Positions 8,784 to 18,062 of a DNA stretch of 64,000 nucleotides are shown here, in pieces (within the stretch, counting starts at the first letter, position 1; each line of letters begins with the position of its first letter). The notes beneath the pieces were generated by a model. The model was not told the origin of the DNA, made no database searches, and worked only from the letters and a program-made list of their open reading frames with translations. This DNA comes from Wenzhouxiangella sp. AB-CW3 (GTDB lineage: Bacteria; Pseudomonadota; Gammaproteobacteria; Xanthomonadales; Wenzhouxiangellaceae): the NCBI RefSeq assembly GCF_014725735.1, contig NZ_CP061368.1:207001-271000 (forward strand), read 5' to 3'. Made by a program: the position numbers and the translations under genes.

Positions 8784-9977
8784 ATGAGCCAACCCCAGCG
8801 CCAAGCCTCGCCCGCGCTGACACGCAATTTCAAGTCACCGGAGGTGCCCGCCTGGCTGCGGGGAGTCTATGCCGGTCTGTGTCTGTACCTGTTCCTGGCC
8901 GCGCTCAATGTCATCGGTAGCGGGCTGGGGCTGTTCGGGCAGGAAAGCGATTTCCTGCTGCGCGCCTTTGCCTACGGCGAGAATCCCTTTATCGCGCTAC
9001 TGGGCGCGGTCGTCGTCACTGCGATTGTCCAGAGCTCGTCGTTCACCACCGCGCTGATCGTCACGCTGGTGGCCACCGGCGAGATGACCCTGGGTACGGC
9101 GGTCTTTGCCATCATGGGCGCGAATATCGGCACCTCGGTCACCGCCGTGCTGGTGGCGCTGGCCAATATCCGGATTCGCAGCAATTTCCGCAAATCCTTT
9201 ACGGCCGCTCTGCTGCACGACCTGTTCAACCTGATGACGGTGGCGGTGCTGTTTCCATTGGAGTGGATCACCGGCGCGCTGAACGAGACCGGACGCGGCG
9301 TGCTCACGCGCAGCGCGGCCTGGATGGCCGATCTGATCGGGCTCGAAGAGGTGGCCCGGCCGAGCAGTCCGGTCCGGGTGATCACCGCGCCGATTGTCGA
9401 CTCGTTCAACTGGGTGGCGGCGCTGGTCACCCCCACCGACATGGTTCAGGGCCTGGTGATGGCGATGATGGGCCTGGTGCTGATGTTCATTGCCCTGGTC
9501 TTCATGGTCAAGAATCTGCGCGGGGCCCTGCTGCGTCACATGGACGGGCTGTTTCGCAGCTATTTCTTCCGCACCGACGTGCGTGCCTACGGCATCGGTG
9601 CAGTCTCGACGGTCATGGTGCAGTCGAGCACCATCACCACCAGCCTGATGGTGCCGCTGGCCGGCGCCGGGGCGGTGCGCATGCGGCGGCTGCTGCCGTT
9701 CATGATGGGTTCCAACCTGGGCACGACATTCACCAGCGTGCTGGCAGCTACGGCCAACCCGGTCGCCGCGGCCATGACCGTGGCGCTGGTGCATGTGCTG
9801 TTCAACCTGGTCGGCACGGCCATCTGGTATCCGTTGCGCTTCATTCCGTACCGAATTGCGAGCTGGTATGGCGCGCTGGCGGGTCGTTCGCCGCGCTACG
9901 CTTTTGCCTTCCTGTTTCTGATATTCCTGGTGATTCCGATTATCGGAATTGCCGTGACCGAATTGATTGTCGCCTGA
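8784..9977 (+). CDS. Na+/Pi cotransporter (NptA/PNaS family)
   Basis: A 397-residue inner-membrane protein with the inverted duplication typical of sodium-phosphate symporters. The first half carries the signature AIVQSSSFTTA (from about residue 81) and the second half the matching VMVQSSTITTS. Each is followed by a glycine/asparagine motif: MGANIGTSVTAV and MGSNLGTTFTSV. About eight to ten hydrophobic helices are visible. It would import phosphate using the sodium gradient. The PhoU-like gene follows after 32 bp and is probably in the same operon. A candidate Pho box lies upstream. ATG 8784 gives a short hydrophilic N-terminus of about 22 residues before the first helix. Confidence 0.9.
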   Translation: MSQPQRQASPALTRNFKSPEVPAWLRGVYAGLCLYLFLAALNVIGSGLGLFGQESDFLLRAFAYGENPFIALLGAVVVTAIVQSSSFTTALIVTLVATGEMTLGTAVFAIMGANIGTSVTAVLVALANIRIRSNFRKSFTAALLHDLFNLMTVAVLFPLEWITGALNETGRGVLTRSAAWMADLIGLEEVARPSSPVRVITAPIVDSFNWVAALVTPTDMVQGLVMAMMGLVLMFIALVFMVKNLRGALLRHMDGLFRSYFFRTDVRAYGIGAVSTVMVQSSTITTSLMVPLAGAGAVRMRRLLPFMMGSNLGTTFTSVLAATANPVAAAMTVALVHVLFNLVGTAIWYPLRFIPYRIASWYGALAGRSPRYAFAFLFLIFLVIPIIGIAVTELIVA

Positions 9978-10009
9978 GCCCGGCCGAGTGCCGGCCACGG
10001 AGAACGAAC

Positions 10010-10690
10010 ATGTTCAAGAAGATTTACCAGACACTGTCATCGAAGACCGCTGTTGACAAAGCATTTACCCAGCTGGGCGAAATGCTCGACCACAGCCTGT
10101 GGATGTTCGAGCGCGCTAATGATGTGTTGCACAGCCGGATTCCGGCCGATGAGGTGCATGACGTCATCTACCAGCGCGACAAAAAGATCAACGAGTTGCA
10201 GCGCTCCATCCGGCGCAAGGTATTGCGCTACCTCACGGTCAACCCCGGCTACGATGTCGCACCCTGCCTGGCCCTGGTCAGCGTGGCCAAGGATGCCGAA
10301 CGCATCGGCGATTACTGCAAGAACGTCTACGAGGTCGGGCGCGCCTATACCCAGGGCTTTCACATCGACCGCTACCACGAGCCGCTCAACGAGATCGCCG
10401 AGCAGACCGTCGACATGTTCAGGATGGTCTCCGAGGCCTGCCAGAAGGGCGATGACGCCCTGGCTGAGCAGGCGATGGGCCGCTCGCGCATCATTCGGCG
10501 ACGCTGCGATCGCATCATCGACGAGCTGTTCGCCGACCAGCAACCGATGGAAATCCACGAAGCCGTGGCCTACTCCCTGCTGGCGCGCCACTACAAGCGC
10601 GTGGCCGGCCACCTGGCCAACATCAGCACGGCCATCGCCGGCGACCTCGACGACATGGACTTCGATCCCCGCCGCGACGACGAGGACTGA
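10010..10690 (+). CDS. PhoU-like phosphate regulator
   Basis: A 226-residue all-helical protein with two PhoU-type repeats. The first holds the KDAERIGDYCKNVYEV motif at about residues 96-111. The second holds LLARHYKRVAGHLANISTAI near the C-terminus, with the basic/acidic metal-cluster pattern of the family. PhoU proteins restrain phosphate import and PhoR signalling. PhoU-like domains paired with or fused to NptA-type transporters are common. The open frame extends far upstream through the transporter gene, but the gene starts at ATG 10010, with GGAG ending eight bases before it. The C-terminus is strongly acidic (DDMDFDPRRDDED). Confidence 0.85.
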   Translation: MFKKIYQTLSSKTAVDKAFTQLGEMLDHSLWMFERANDVLHSRIPADEVHDVIYQRDKKINELQRSIRRKVLRYLTVNPGYDVAPCLALVSVAKDAERIGDYCKNVYEVGRAYTQGFHIDRYHEPLNEIAEQTVDMFRMVSEACQKGDDALAEQAMGRSRIIRRRCDRIIDELFADQQPMEIHEAVAYSLLARHYKRVAGHLANISTAIAGDLDDMDFDPRRDDED

Positions 10691-10783
10691 TCAAGCCCTG
10701 ATACCGTCGGGCCGGCACCTTTGAGAACGCTCGACGATCGCCGAACCAATGAACCCGGCCGCGCCGGCGACCAGAACCCTCAT
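10691..10783 (-). pseudogene. Fragment of an NAD-dependent epimerase/dehydratase
   Basis: On the minus strand ATG 10781-10783 opens a 30-codon frame whose product begins MRVLVAGAAGFIGSAIVE. This is the exact start of an extended short-chain dehydrogenase/epimerase, with its GxxGFxG nucleotide-binding loop. It diverges immediately after, and stops at 10691-10693, directly abutting the stop of the PhoU-like gene. The rest of the roughly 300-codon gene is absent from this neighbourhood, so this is a relic of an old deletion or rearrangement. Too short to be functional. Confidence 0.7.
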
Positions 10784-10899
10784 GCCTGAATTGTAAGCCG
10801 ATTCGCTGCCTGCCCGTTCCCCGTTGATGCGCCTGCTTTACCAGGCCATGCGTTTGTGGCAGATTGAATTGATTTTTTCAACGATCCGGGGACTTTGGA

Positions 10900-11961
10900 G
10901 TGAGTGGAGACGTGCGAGTTGGTGGCCAGGGCATGCGCATTGCAGCCTGGTCGCTGGTACTGGTGTTGGCGATTCTGATCTTTGCGCCAAGGATGAACCC
11001 GCTGGTTCCAAACACCATGGCGGTGGTGGAGCCGGCGCCGTCGGCCGCGGCCTCCGGTGACGTGTATCTGGCCGGCCAGGATCAGCTTCTGCCGACCACT
11101 TATCGACACAAGCTTTATCGCCAGAACCTGACCGCCGGCGACAGTACACGGCTGCTTGAAATCAAACCCAGGCTGCTGGACTGGATCGACGATCACTTTG
11201 TTGTCGTCATGCTCATTGCCCTGATTATCGTGGGCACGATCACAAGCTGGATAGTGCTTCGGTTGCTGCAACGCATGGGCCCAGTGGCAGAACGCATCGG
11301 AGAATGCTTTGACAGGAGACTGGAAGCGCTTGAAGGGGAGGATGAGGCGACCGTGCGCCATGGCGAACTCGTCTGGCTTAAGCCCGGCAAGCAGGCGAGG
11401 CGATCCAAGTTCTGGGTCAGGCAAGCCTGGAAGTTGGCACCGATCTGGTCGGGTGCCCTGGTGTTGTTCGGCGTGATGATGGCACTCAGGGTTTATGAAC
11501 GCTCCGACCTGGTTTGGGCCCCGCTCGTGATCGGGATCGTGATGACGATCCTGGCCATTCAGTGTCTGATTCTGGTCAGGAACGAGTACAACAACAGCAA
11601 GCATGAACTGGGCGTGGACGGAATGGATCTGCTGTTGCGCGACCCGGACGGCAAAGTACAACGATTCGCCAGTCGTGAGTTGCTGTTCGACGGTGACCGG
11701 GTGCTGCTTGGTCAGGTGACCAAGACTGTCTACTCGCAACAGCGGACCTTGGGGAGGCCCACTTTCGAAAACCGGATCTACCTGTTTGAACCGGCAGCCT
11801 CGGAATTGAGCCTGCAACGCGTGCTCGAGCAGGTGCCGCTGGTTTCGCACCGGAAGATGAACCGGGAGGTCTCGCGTCGAGGCGATACATTGCTCATCGA
11901 TCGTGCCGGCGTCGTGGCGTCAATTGCACTATTAGTCTTCAGCTTTCTGGAGTTCTGGTAA
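10900..11961 (+). CDS. Unknown membrane protein with periplasmic and cytoplasmic soluble parts
   Basis: A 353-residue protein with no family I recognise. A hydrophobic segment near residues 13-30 is followed by an extracytoplasmic stretch (about 40-95), a strong helix near 100-122, a charged loop of about 60 residues, and two more helices near 182-222. A soluble C-terminal region follows, and a last hydrophobic segment lies at the very end (ALLVFSFLEFW). It has no close partner: the epimerase relic lies upstream and the Uma2 gene converges on it downstream. The start is uncertain; GTG 10900 is used, while ATG 10933 would begin at the first membrane helix. Confidence 0.6.
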   Translation: MSGDVRVGGQGMRIAAWSLVLVLAILIFAPRMNPLVPNTMAVVEPAPSAAASGDVYLAGQDQLLPTTYRHKLYRQNLTAGDSTRLLEIKPRLLDWIDDHFVVVMLIALIIVGTITSWIVLRLLQRMGPVAERIGECFDRRLEALEGEDEATVRHGELVWLKPGKQARRSKFWVRQAWKLAPIWSGALVLFGVMMALRVYERSDLVWAPLVIGIVMTILAIQCLILVRNEYNNSKHELGVDGMDLLLRDPDGKVQRFASRELLFDGDRVLLGQVTKTVYSQQRTLGRPTFENRIYLFEPAASELSLQRVLEQVPLVSHRKMNREVSRRGDTLLIDRAGVVASIALLVFSFLEFW

Positions 11962-12034
11962 CAACTGCTTCCGGATTGTTCATGGGCCAGACCTGAGACA
12001 GTGTCATGCATCAGCCGGGTTTTCAGATTCGGGA

Positions 12035-12598
12035 TCAGCCTGGCTCGGCATCTTCGAATATGGAATCGCGAGTCAGTTGCAGGTCCACACTGTTGAGATC
12101 AACCGCTTGATCTCCTTCGTGGCTATACAGCACCCAGTGATTGTCGCAATCGCGGCGGTAGAGTTCGACCCGACCACTGTCCGGGTCAACGAGCAGGTAT
12201 TCCCGCAGAGAATCCAGGGTGCGGTAGGCGGCGAACTTGGCGCCACGGTCGAAGGCCTCGGTGCTCGCAGAGAGCACTTCCACGATCAGCACGGGCGATC
12301 CCTTGTCGAGTTCCCGGGCCTGATCATCGGGGTCGCAGGACACCATGACATCGGGATAGAACCAGGCATCGGCTTTTTCCACCCTTAGTTTCATGTCCGC
12401 GACATAGGCAAGGCAAGGGCCACCGCGCAAATGGGACCGAAGCGCGGCAAAAATATTGCCGGTGATGGTTACGTGGCGTGTGCTGGCTCCGACCATGGCA
12501 AAGACTTCGCCGGCCATGAACTCGTGCTTTCCTTCCTGTTCGGCTTCCCAGGCCAGGAATTCCTCGCCGCTCAGACCTGAACGCGGTGGACTCGCCAT
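12035..12598 (-). CDS. Uma2 family (DUF820) PD-(D/E)XK nuclease-like protein
   Basis: A 187-residue Uma2/DUF820 protein. It opens with the family pattern SGEEFLAWEAEQEGKHEFMAGEVFAM. It then has the nuclease-core elements YPDVMVSCDP (Asp), VLIVEVLSAST (Glu-x-Val) and KFAAYRTLDSLREYLLVD. The fold is restriction-endonuclease-like, but the cellular role of the family is unknown. A strong AGGAGG Shine-Dalgarno lies seven bases before the ATG. It is divergent from the Wadjet operon with only 64 bp between starts, so the two probably share a promoter region. Whether it has anything to do with Wadjet is unclear; Uma2 genes are scattered widely in genomes. Confidence 0.85.
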   Translation of the reverse strand: MASPPRSGLSGEEFLAWEAEQEGKHEFMAGEVFAMVGASTRHVTITGNIFAALRSHLRGGPCLAYVADMKLRVEKADAWFYPDVMVSCDPDDQARELDKGSPVLIVEVLSASTEAFDRGAKFAAYRTLDSLREYLLVDPDSGRVELYRRDCDNHWVLYSHEGDQAVDLNSVDLQLTRDSIFEDAEPG

Positions 12599-12662
12599 CG
12601 TCTACCTCCTGTGCCTGTCCTCATCATACCCGCTCCGAGCCATCCAAGAATACAATGGGGCG

Positions 12663-14099
12663 GTGGACTTCGATACCCTCGACAACCTGCGCGATTCCCA
12701 TGGCGGCTGGCGGCTGTTGCTGGCCGATCATGCACCGATGATCGTCAGCTTCTTTCATCGCTGCTTCATCGAGCCGAACGTGCGCGCCATGGCCGAGGGC
12801 GAGCTGGTCAGCCGGCTGGAAGACCACCTGGCCGGCATCCGCGAGGTGCATGGCGAGGACGCCTATCCACGCGCGGCTCTGGCCTATCTCAAGGACTGGT
12901 CGGATGACCGGCGCGCCTGGCTGCGGCGCTACTACACCGCCGACAGCGACGAGGCCCATTACGATCTGACCCCGGCGGCCGAAGGCGCGATCCGCTGGCT
13001 GGCCGGGCTGGAACAGCCGCGCTTTGTCGGCGCCGAGTCGCGCCTGATGACGGTGTTCGACCTGCTCCAGCAGATCGTGCAAGGCACCGAAACCGATCCG
13101 GCCGCGCGCATCGCCGAGCTGGAAGCGCGCCGCGATGCCATCGACGAGGAAATCGAGCGCATTCGCGAGGGCGAGCTGTCGTTGATGGACGACACCCGGC
13201 TCAAGGAGCGTTTCCTGCAGATGGCCGACACCGCCCGCGCGCTGCTGGCCGACTTCCGCCAGGTCGAGCACAACTTCCGCCAACTCGACCGACAGGTGCG
13301 CGAGCGCATCACCTGGTTCGAGGGCGGCAAGGGCGAGGTGCTCGAAGAAGTCTTCGGCGAGCACGACGCCATTGCCGATTCCGATCAGGGCCGCAGTTTT
13401 CGCGCCTTCTGGGATTTCCTGATGTCGCCGGCCCGGCAGGAAGAACTCAGCGGCCTGCTGGAGAAGATCTTCGAGCTCGAAGCGGTCATCGACTTGAAGC
13501 CCGACCGCCGTATCAAGCGCGTGCACTACGACTGGCTGGAAGCCGGCGAGGTAACCCAGCGCACCGTCGCCCGGCTGTCCGAGCAGTTGCGGCGCTTTCT
13601 CGACGATCAGGCCTGGCTGGAAAACCGCCGCATCATGGAGCTGATCCGCAACCTGGAGCGCAAGGCCGTGGCCGTGCGCGAGCATCCGCCGCGGCAATCG
13701 GGCATGTCGCTGGACATGCCCGTGCCCGACTTGAACCTGGTCATGGACCGGCCGCTGTTCAGCCCGCCGCTGCGCCCCGAGATTCACGATGAGGTCACGC
13801 TGGCCGACGACGGGCTCATCGACACGGATGCCCTGTTCGACCAGACCCATGTCGACCGCCAGGCACTGGAGGCTGGCATTCGACGCGCACTGCAGGATCG
13901 TGACCAGATCAGCCTGGCCGAATTGCTGGAAGTCCAGCCACTGGAGCAGGGACTAGCCGAACTGGTGACCTATCTCGCCATTGCCGCCGAGGATGGCGCC
14001 GGGCTGATCGACGATGCGAAGATCCAGACGGTGACCTGGCAGCAGGCCGATGGTCGTCAGCGTCAGGCGCGGGTGCCTCTGGTAGTATTCTCGCGATGA
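12663..14099 (+). CDS. jetA: Wadjet JetA (DUF3375, kleisin-like subunit)
   Basis: A 478-residue DUF3375 protein, the MukF/kleisin-like subunit of a type I Wadjet complex. The chain is mainly helical. An N-terminal winged-helix-type region is followed by a long coiled coil (about 165-230, ARIAELEARRDAIDEEIERIR), a WFEGGKGEVLEEVFGEHDAI segment and a C-terminal domain that would contact the SMC head. It bridges the two JetC ATPase heads. The frame is open further upstream, but the family begins at DFDTLDNLRDSHGG, so I place the start at GTG 12663. No clear Shine-Dalgarno is visible. Its stop overlaps the jetB ATG by 4 bp. The operon appears to start here. Confidence 0.88.
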   Translation: MDFDTLDNLRDSHGGWRLLLADHAPMIVSFFHRCFIEPNVRAMAEGELVSRLEDHLAGIREVHGEDAYPRAALAYLKDWSDDRRAWLRRYYTADSDEAHYDLTPAAEGAIRWLAGLEQPRFVGAESRLMTVFDLLQQIVQGTETDPAARIAELEARRDAIDEEIERIREGELSLMDDTRLKERFLQMADTARALLADFRQVEHNFRQLDRQVRERITWFEGGKGEVLEEVFGEHDAIADSDQGRSFRAFWDFLMSPARQEELSGLLEKIFELEAVIDLKPDRRIKRVHYDWLEAGEVTQRTVARLSEQLRRFLDDQAWLENRRIMELIRNLERKAVAVREHPPRQSGMSLDMPVPDLNLVMDRPLFSPPLRPEIHDEVTLADDGLIDTDALFDQTHVDRQALEAGIRRALQDRDQISLAELLEVQPLEQGLAELVTYLAIAAEDGAGLIDDAKIQTVTWQQADGRQRQARVPLVVFSR

Positions 14100-14680
14100 C
14101 CGAGCCCGCTGTTGATTCCCGCCTTTCGCTGCCGCTGATCGCCCTGTTCAAGGGCGTGGTCTATGCCGACCTGAATCATCAGAACTGGCAGCAACTGCTC
14201 GATCACCAGGGCGCGATTGCCGACTACGTGGCTGTGCTGGGCCTGGAGCTGATCGTCGACGAATCCGAGGGCTATGCCTTCCTGCGCCAGCGCCCGGCCG
14301 ATGACGATGACAACGAACTGCCGCGCCTGATGGCCCGCCGGCAGTTGAGCTACCCGGTCAGCCTGCTGCTGGCGCTTTTGCGCAAGAAACTGGCCGAGCA
14401 CGATGCCGGCGGCGGCGATATCCGCCTGGTCATGTCGCGCGAGGAGATTGCCGACCTGGTGCGCCTGTTCCTGCCCGATTCGGCCAACGAGGCGAAACTG
14501 ATCGACCGGGTCGGCATGGACATCAACAAGGCCGTGGAAATGGGGTTCCTTCGCAAGCTCAGGGGCCAGGACGACCAGTTCGAGGTTCGCCGCATTCTCA
14601 AGGCCTATGTCGATGCCCAGTGGCTGGCCGAGTTCGACCGGCGCCTGGGCGAATACTCCGAGCACGCGGCGCAGGAGTAA
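14096..14680 (+). CDS. jetB: Wadjet JetB (DUF4194, MukE-like subunit)
   Basis: A 194-residue DUF4194 protein, equivalent to MukE/MksE. Recognisable pieces are LIALFKGVVYADLNHQNW near the start, the winged-helix core VLGLELIVDESEGYAFLRQR, and LSYPVSLLLALLRKKLAE. It binds the kleisin JetA and helps load the SMC complex on DNA. The gene is fused into the operon by an ATGA overlap with jetA, and its last codons hold the GGAG ribosome-binding site of jetC. Length is normal for the family and no lesion is visible. Confidence 0.88.
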   Translation: MTEPAVDSRLSLPLIALFKGVVYADLNHQNWQQLLDHQGAIADYVAVLGLELIVDESEGYAFLRQRPADDDDNELPRLMARRQLSYPVSLLLALLRKKLAEHDAGGGDIRLVMSREEIADLVRLFLPDSANEAKLIDRVGMDINKAVEMGFLRKLRGQDDQFEVRRILKAYVDAQWLAEFDRRLGEYSEHAAQE

Positions 14681-14685
14681 ATCTC

Positions 14686-17600
14686 GTGGAAGGACTGGCC
14701 CTTGATTTCGCGCCCGATGACGCCCGTGCCGGCTACCGCCTGCATCGCGTCGAGCTGCTCAACTGGGGCACTTTCGATCGCCATGTCTGGCGGCTGAATC
14801 CCGATGGCGCCAACTGCCTGGTCACTGGCGATATCGGCTCGGGCAAGTCCACCCTGGTCGATGCCATCACCACGTTGCTGGTGCCGGCCCAGCGCATCAC
14901 CTACAACAAGGCCGCCGGGGCCGAGGCGCGCGAGCGCAGCCTGCGCTCCTACGTGCTCGGCCACTACAAGTCCGAGCGTGGCGAGACCGGGCTGTCGGCC
15001 AGGCCGGTCGCGCTGCGCGACCACAACAGCTACTCGGTCATCCTCGGTCATTTCTACAACGAGGGTTTCGACCGCCATGTCACGCTGGCCCAGGTGTTCT
15101 GGATCAGCGACAGCCGAGGCCAGCCCGAGCGCTTCTACATCGCCGCCGACCGGCCGTTGACCGTCGAGGAGCACTTTGCCGGTTTCGGCAACGACCTCAA
15201 GGACCTGCGCAAGCGCCTGCGCGCGCTCGATCACGTCGAACTGCACACCGCCTTTCCGGCCTATGGCGCCAGCCTGCGGCGCAAGCTTGGCATTGCCAGC
15301 GACCAGGCCCTGGAGCTGTTCAACCAGACCGTGTCGATGAAGTCGGTGGGCAACCTGACCGAGTTCGTGCGCGAGCACATGCTGCAGGCCGCCGATACCA
15401 GCCAGCGCATCGACGAGCTGATCCGGCATTTCGACGATCTCAACCGGGCCCACGAGGCCGTGCTCAAGGCGCGCGAACAGATCGAGGCGCTTAGCCCGTT
15501 GGTCTCCGATGCCGACGACCATGCCGAGCGCGGCCGCCAGGTCAGCGAACTGCGGGGGTGCCGGGAGGCGCTGACACCGTGGTTTGCCCATCTCAAGATC
15601 GAACTGCTGGACAAGCGACTGGCCGATCTCGACGGCGAAAGCGCGCGCCTGGGCGAGCGGGTCGATGGCCTCAAGCGCACTCGCGGCGACCAGCGCCGCC
15701 AGCGCGACGATTTGCGCCAGGCCATCGCCGACAACGGCGGTGATCGTCTTGAACAGGTCCGCGCCGAGATCGAACGCCGCCAGGCCGAGAAGGCCGAACG
15801 CCGCCGCCAGGCCGAACGCTACCGCGAACTGGCCGCCGCCGTCGATCTGCACGATGCCCGCGATGCCGATATCTTTCGTGACAATCGCGCCTCTCTGGAG
15901 AAACTTCGCGAGCAGACTGAATCGCGCCAGGCCGAGCTGCAGAACGAGCGCACCGACCAGTTCGTCAGCATGAAGGCGCTGCGCGGCGAACACGAGGAGA
16001 TCGATGCCGAACTGACCTCGCTGAAAGCACGCCGTTCCAACCTGCCGGCGGCGATGCTGGCGCTGCGCGAGAAACTTTGCGAGGCATTGAACCTGGCAGC
16101 CGAAGACCTGCCCTTTGCCGGCGAGCTGATCCAGGTACGAGACGAGGAGCGTGACTGGGAAGGCGCCATCGAGCGCCTGCTGCATAACTTCGCCCTTTCG
16201 CTGCTCGTGCCCGATGAGCATTACCGAGCCGTGGCCGACTGGGTCGATACCACCCGCCTGAAGGGCCGGCTGGTCTATTACCGCGTGCGCGAGGTCGGCA
16301 GCGCCAGCCCCGAGCGCGCCCGCCCCGAAGCGCTCAGCCGCAAGCTCGCGATTCGTACCGACAGCGCCCAATACGCCTGGCTGGAACATGAACTGACCCG
16401 CCGCTTCGACCATGTCTGCTGCAGCGACATGGACCGCTTCCGGCGCGAAACCCGCGCGATCACCCGCGCGGGTCAGATCAAGACTGGCGGCGTGCGCCAC
16501 GAAAAGGACGACCGCCACGCCATCGACGACCGCACCCGCTTCGTGCTGGGCTGGAGCAACGAGAACAAGATCCGCGCCCTGGCCGAACAGCGCGATCGCC
16601 TCGAAAAGCGCATCCAGGCGGTGGCCGATCGCATCGCCGGGCTGGACGGGGAGCTGAAGGCCCTGGCTGCCCGTCTGGGGGATATCAGCCGCCTGGACAT
16701 GTTCGAAGATTTCCAGCGCCTGAACTGGCAGGAAGTGGCTACCCGCATCAGCGAACTGGAAGCCGAGGAACGCAACCTGCGCGACGAGTCGGATGTGCTC
16801 AAGACCCTGCGCGCCCGCCTCGACGAACTCGAGCAGGCCAGTGAGCGGACCGAGACCGAGCTGGAACAACGCCAGGCTCAGCTCTCCACGGCCGAGGAAC
16901 GCGCCCGCAGCGCACGCGAGGCACGCGAGGAAGCCGAGCAACTGGTCGGTGAACTTGACGAGGCCGAGCGCGAGCGGTGGTTTGACCTGCTGGCCGAACT
17001 GCGCGAATCGGCACTTCAAGACCAGCCGATCAACCTCAACGGCATCGATGCCCGCCAGCGTGAGTTCCGCGCCTGGCTGACCGCGCGCATCGATGCCGAG
17101 GACAAGGCCATCCGGCGGCTCAACGACCGCATCATCCAGGCCATGCAGCAGTTCCATCACCGCTGGCCGCAGGAAGCGCGCGAGGCGGATGTCAGCGTCG
17201 ATGCCGCCGACGAGTACCGCCGCCTGCTTGATAGCCTCGAAGGTGACGACCTGCCGCGCTTCGAAAAGCGCTTCAAGGAGCTGCTCAACGAGAACACCAT
17301 CCGCGAGATCGCCGCCTTTCAGGCATTGCTGCACCGCGAGCGCGAGCAGATCCGCGAGCGCATCGAGATCATCAACCGCTCGCTGCACGAAATCGACTAC
17401 GAGAAGGGCCGCTACATCCGCCTGATGGCCGAAACCGCGGTGGATGCCGACATTCGCGAGTTCCAGCACAAGCTGCGCGCCTGCACCGAGGGCGCGATCA
17501 CCGGTTCCGACGACGCCCAGTACTCCGAGCAGAAGTTTCTGCAGGTGCGCGACATCATCGATCGGTTCCGTGGTCGCGAGGGCACGGCCGAGCTCGACCG

Positions 17601-18057
17601 GCGCTGGACGCGCAAGGTCACCGACGTACGCAACTGGTTCGTATTCTCGGCCTCCGAGCGCTGGCGCGAGGACGACCGCGAACACGAACACTATGCCGAT
17701 TCCGGCGGCAAGTCCGGCGGGCAGAAGGAAAAACTGGCCTACACCGTGCTCGCCGCCAGCCTGGCCTACCAGTTCGGACTGGAATGGGGCGAGAAGCGCT
17801 CACGCTCGTTCCGCTTCGTGGTCATCGACGAGGCCTTCGGTCGCGGTTCCGACGAATCGGCCCGCTACGGCCTCAGGCTGTTCGGCCGGCTCAACCTGCA
17901 ACTGCTCATCGTCACGCCGCTGCAGAAAATTCACATCATCGAACCCTTCGTGGCCAGCGTCGGCTTCGTCCACAACCCCGACGGCATGCAATCGATGTTG
18001 CGCAATCTTTCGATTGAGGAATACCGCGCCGAGGCGGCGGCGCGGAAAACGTCATAG
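14686..18057 (+). CDS. jetC: Wadjet JetC (SMC-like ATPase)
   Basis: A 1123-residue condensin-like ATPase. Walker A GDIGSGKST is at 48-56, followed by long coiled-coil arms (about 290-470 and 650-830) around a hinge region near 470-620. The C-terminal half-head has the ABC signature SGGKSGGQKEK and Walker B FVVIDEAFGRGSDES. In Wadjet, JetC dimers extrude DNA loops, and small closed circles such as plasmids are handed to JetD for cleavage. GTG 14686 is preceded by GGAG at 14674-14677 inside jetB. The gene ends just before an oppositely oriented toxin-antitoxin pair, which is unusual because jetD normally follows directly. MksB of the plasmid-excluding Mks system is the nearest alternative, and jetD downstream argues for Wadjet. 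Confidence 0.9.
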   Translation: MEGLALDFAPDDARAGYRLHRVELLNWGTFDRHVWRLNPDGANCLVTGDIGSGKSTLVDAITTLLVPAQRITYNKAAGAEARERSLRSYVLGHYKSERGETGLSARPVALRDHNSYSVILGHFYNEGFDRHVTLAQVFWISDSRGQPERFYIAADRPLTVEEHFAGFGNDLKDLRKRLRALDHVELHTAFPAYGASLRRKLGIASDQALELFNQTVSMKSVGNLTEFVREHMLQAADTSQRIDELIRHFDDLNRAHEAVLKAREQIEALSPLVSDADDHAERGRQVSELRGCREALTPWFAHLKIELLDKRLADLDGESARLGERVDGLKRTRGDQRRQRDDLRQAIADNGGDRLEQVRAEIERRQAEKAERRRQAERYRELAAAVDLHDARDADIFRDNRASLEKLREQTESRQAELQNERTDQFVSMKALRGEHEEIDAELTSLKARRSNLPAAMLALREKLCEALNLAAEDLPFAGELIQVRDEERDWEGAIERLLHNFALSLLVPDEHYRAVADWVDTTRLKGRLVYYRVREVGSASPERARPEALSRKLAIRTDSAQYAWLEHELTRRFDHVCCSDMDRFRRETRAITRAGQIKTGGVRHEKDDRHAIDDRTRFVLGWSNENKIRALAEQRDRLEKRIQAVADRIAGLDGELKALAARLGDISRLDMFEDFQRLNWQEVATRISELEAEERNLRDESDVLKTLRARLDELEQASERTETELEQRQAQLSTAEERARSAREAREEAEQLVGELDEAERERWFDLLAELRESALQDQPINLNGIDARQREFRAWLTARIDAEDKAIRRLNDRIIQAMQQFHHRWPQEAREADVSVDAADEYRRLLDSLEGDDLPRFEKRFKELLNENTIREIAAFQALLHREREQIRERIEIINRSLHEIDYEKGRYIRLMAETAVDADIREFQHKLRACTEGAITGSDDAQYSEQKFLQVRDIIDRFRGREGTAELDRRWTRKVTDVRNWFVFSASERWREDDREHEHYADSGGKSGGQKEKLAYTVLAASLAYQFGLEWGEKRSRSFRFVVIDEAFGRGSDESARYGLRLFGRLNLQLLIVTPLQKIHIIEPFVASVGFVHNPDGMQSMLRNLSIEEYRAEAAARKTS

Positions 18058-18062
18058 ACGGG

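Noticed and set aside
14605-17691. 1028-codon open frame antisense to jetC
   Set aside because: It is a GC-rich shadow of jetC; the jetC strand has Walker A, signature and Walker B motifs, while the antisense product is low-complexity hydrophobic with no family character.
12663-18057. MksBEF condensin instead of Wadjet
   Set aside because: The subunit families (DUF3375, DUF4194, SMC-like) together with a JetD-type DUF3322/DUF2220 Toprim gene downstream identify type I Wadjet.
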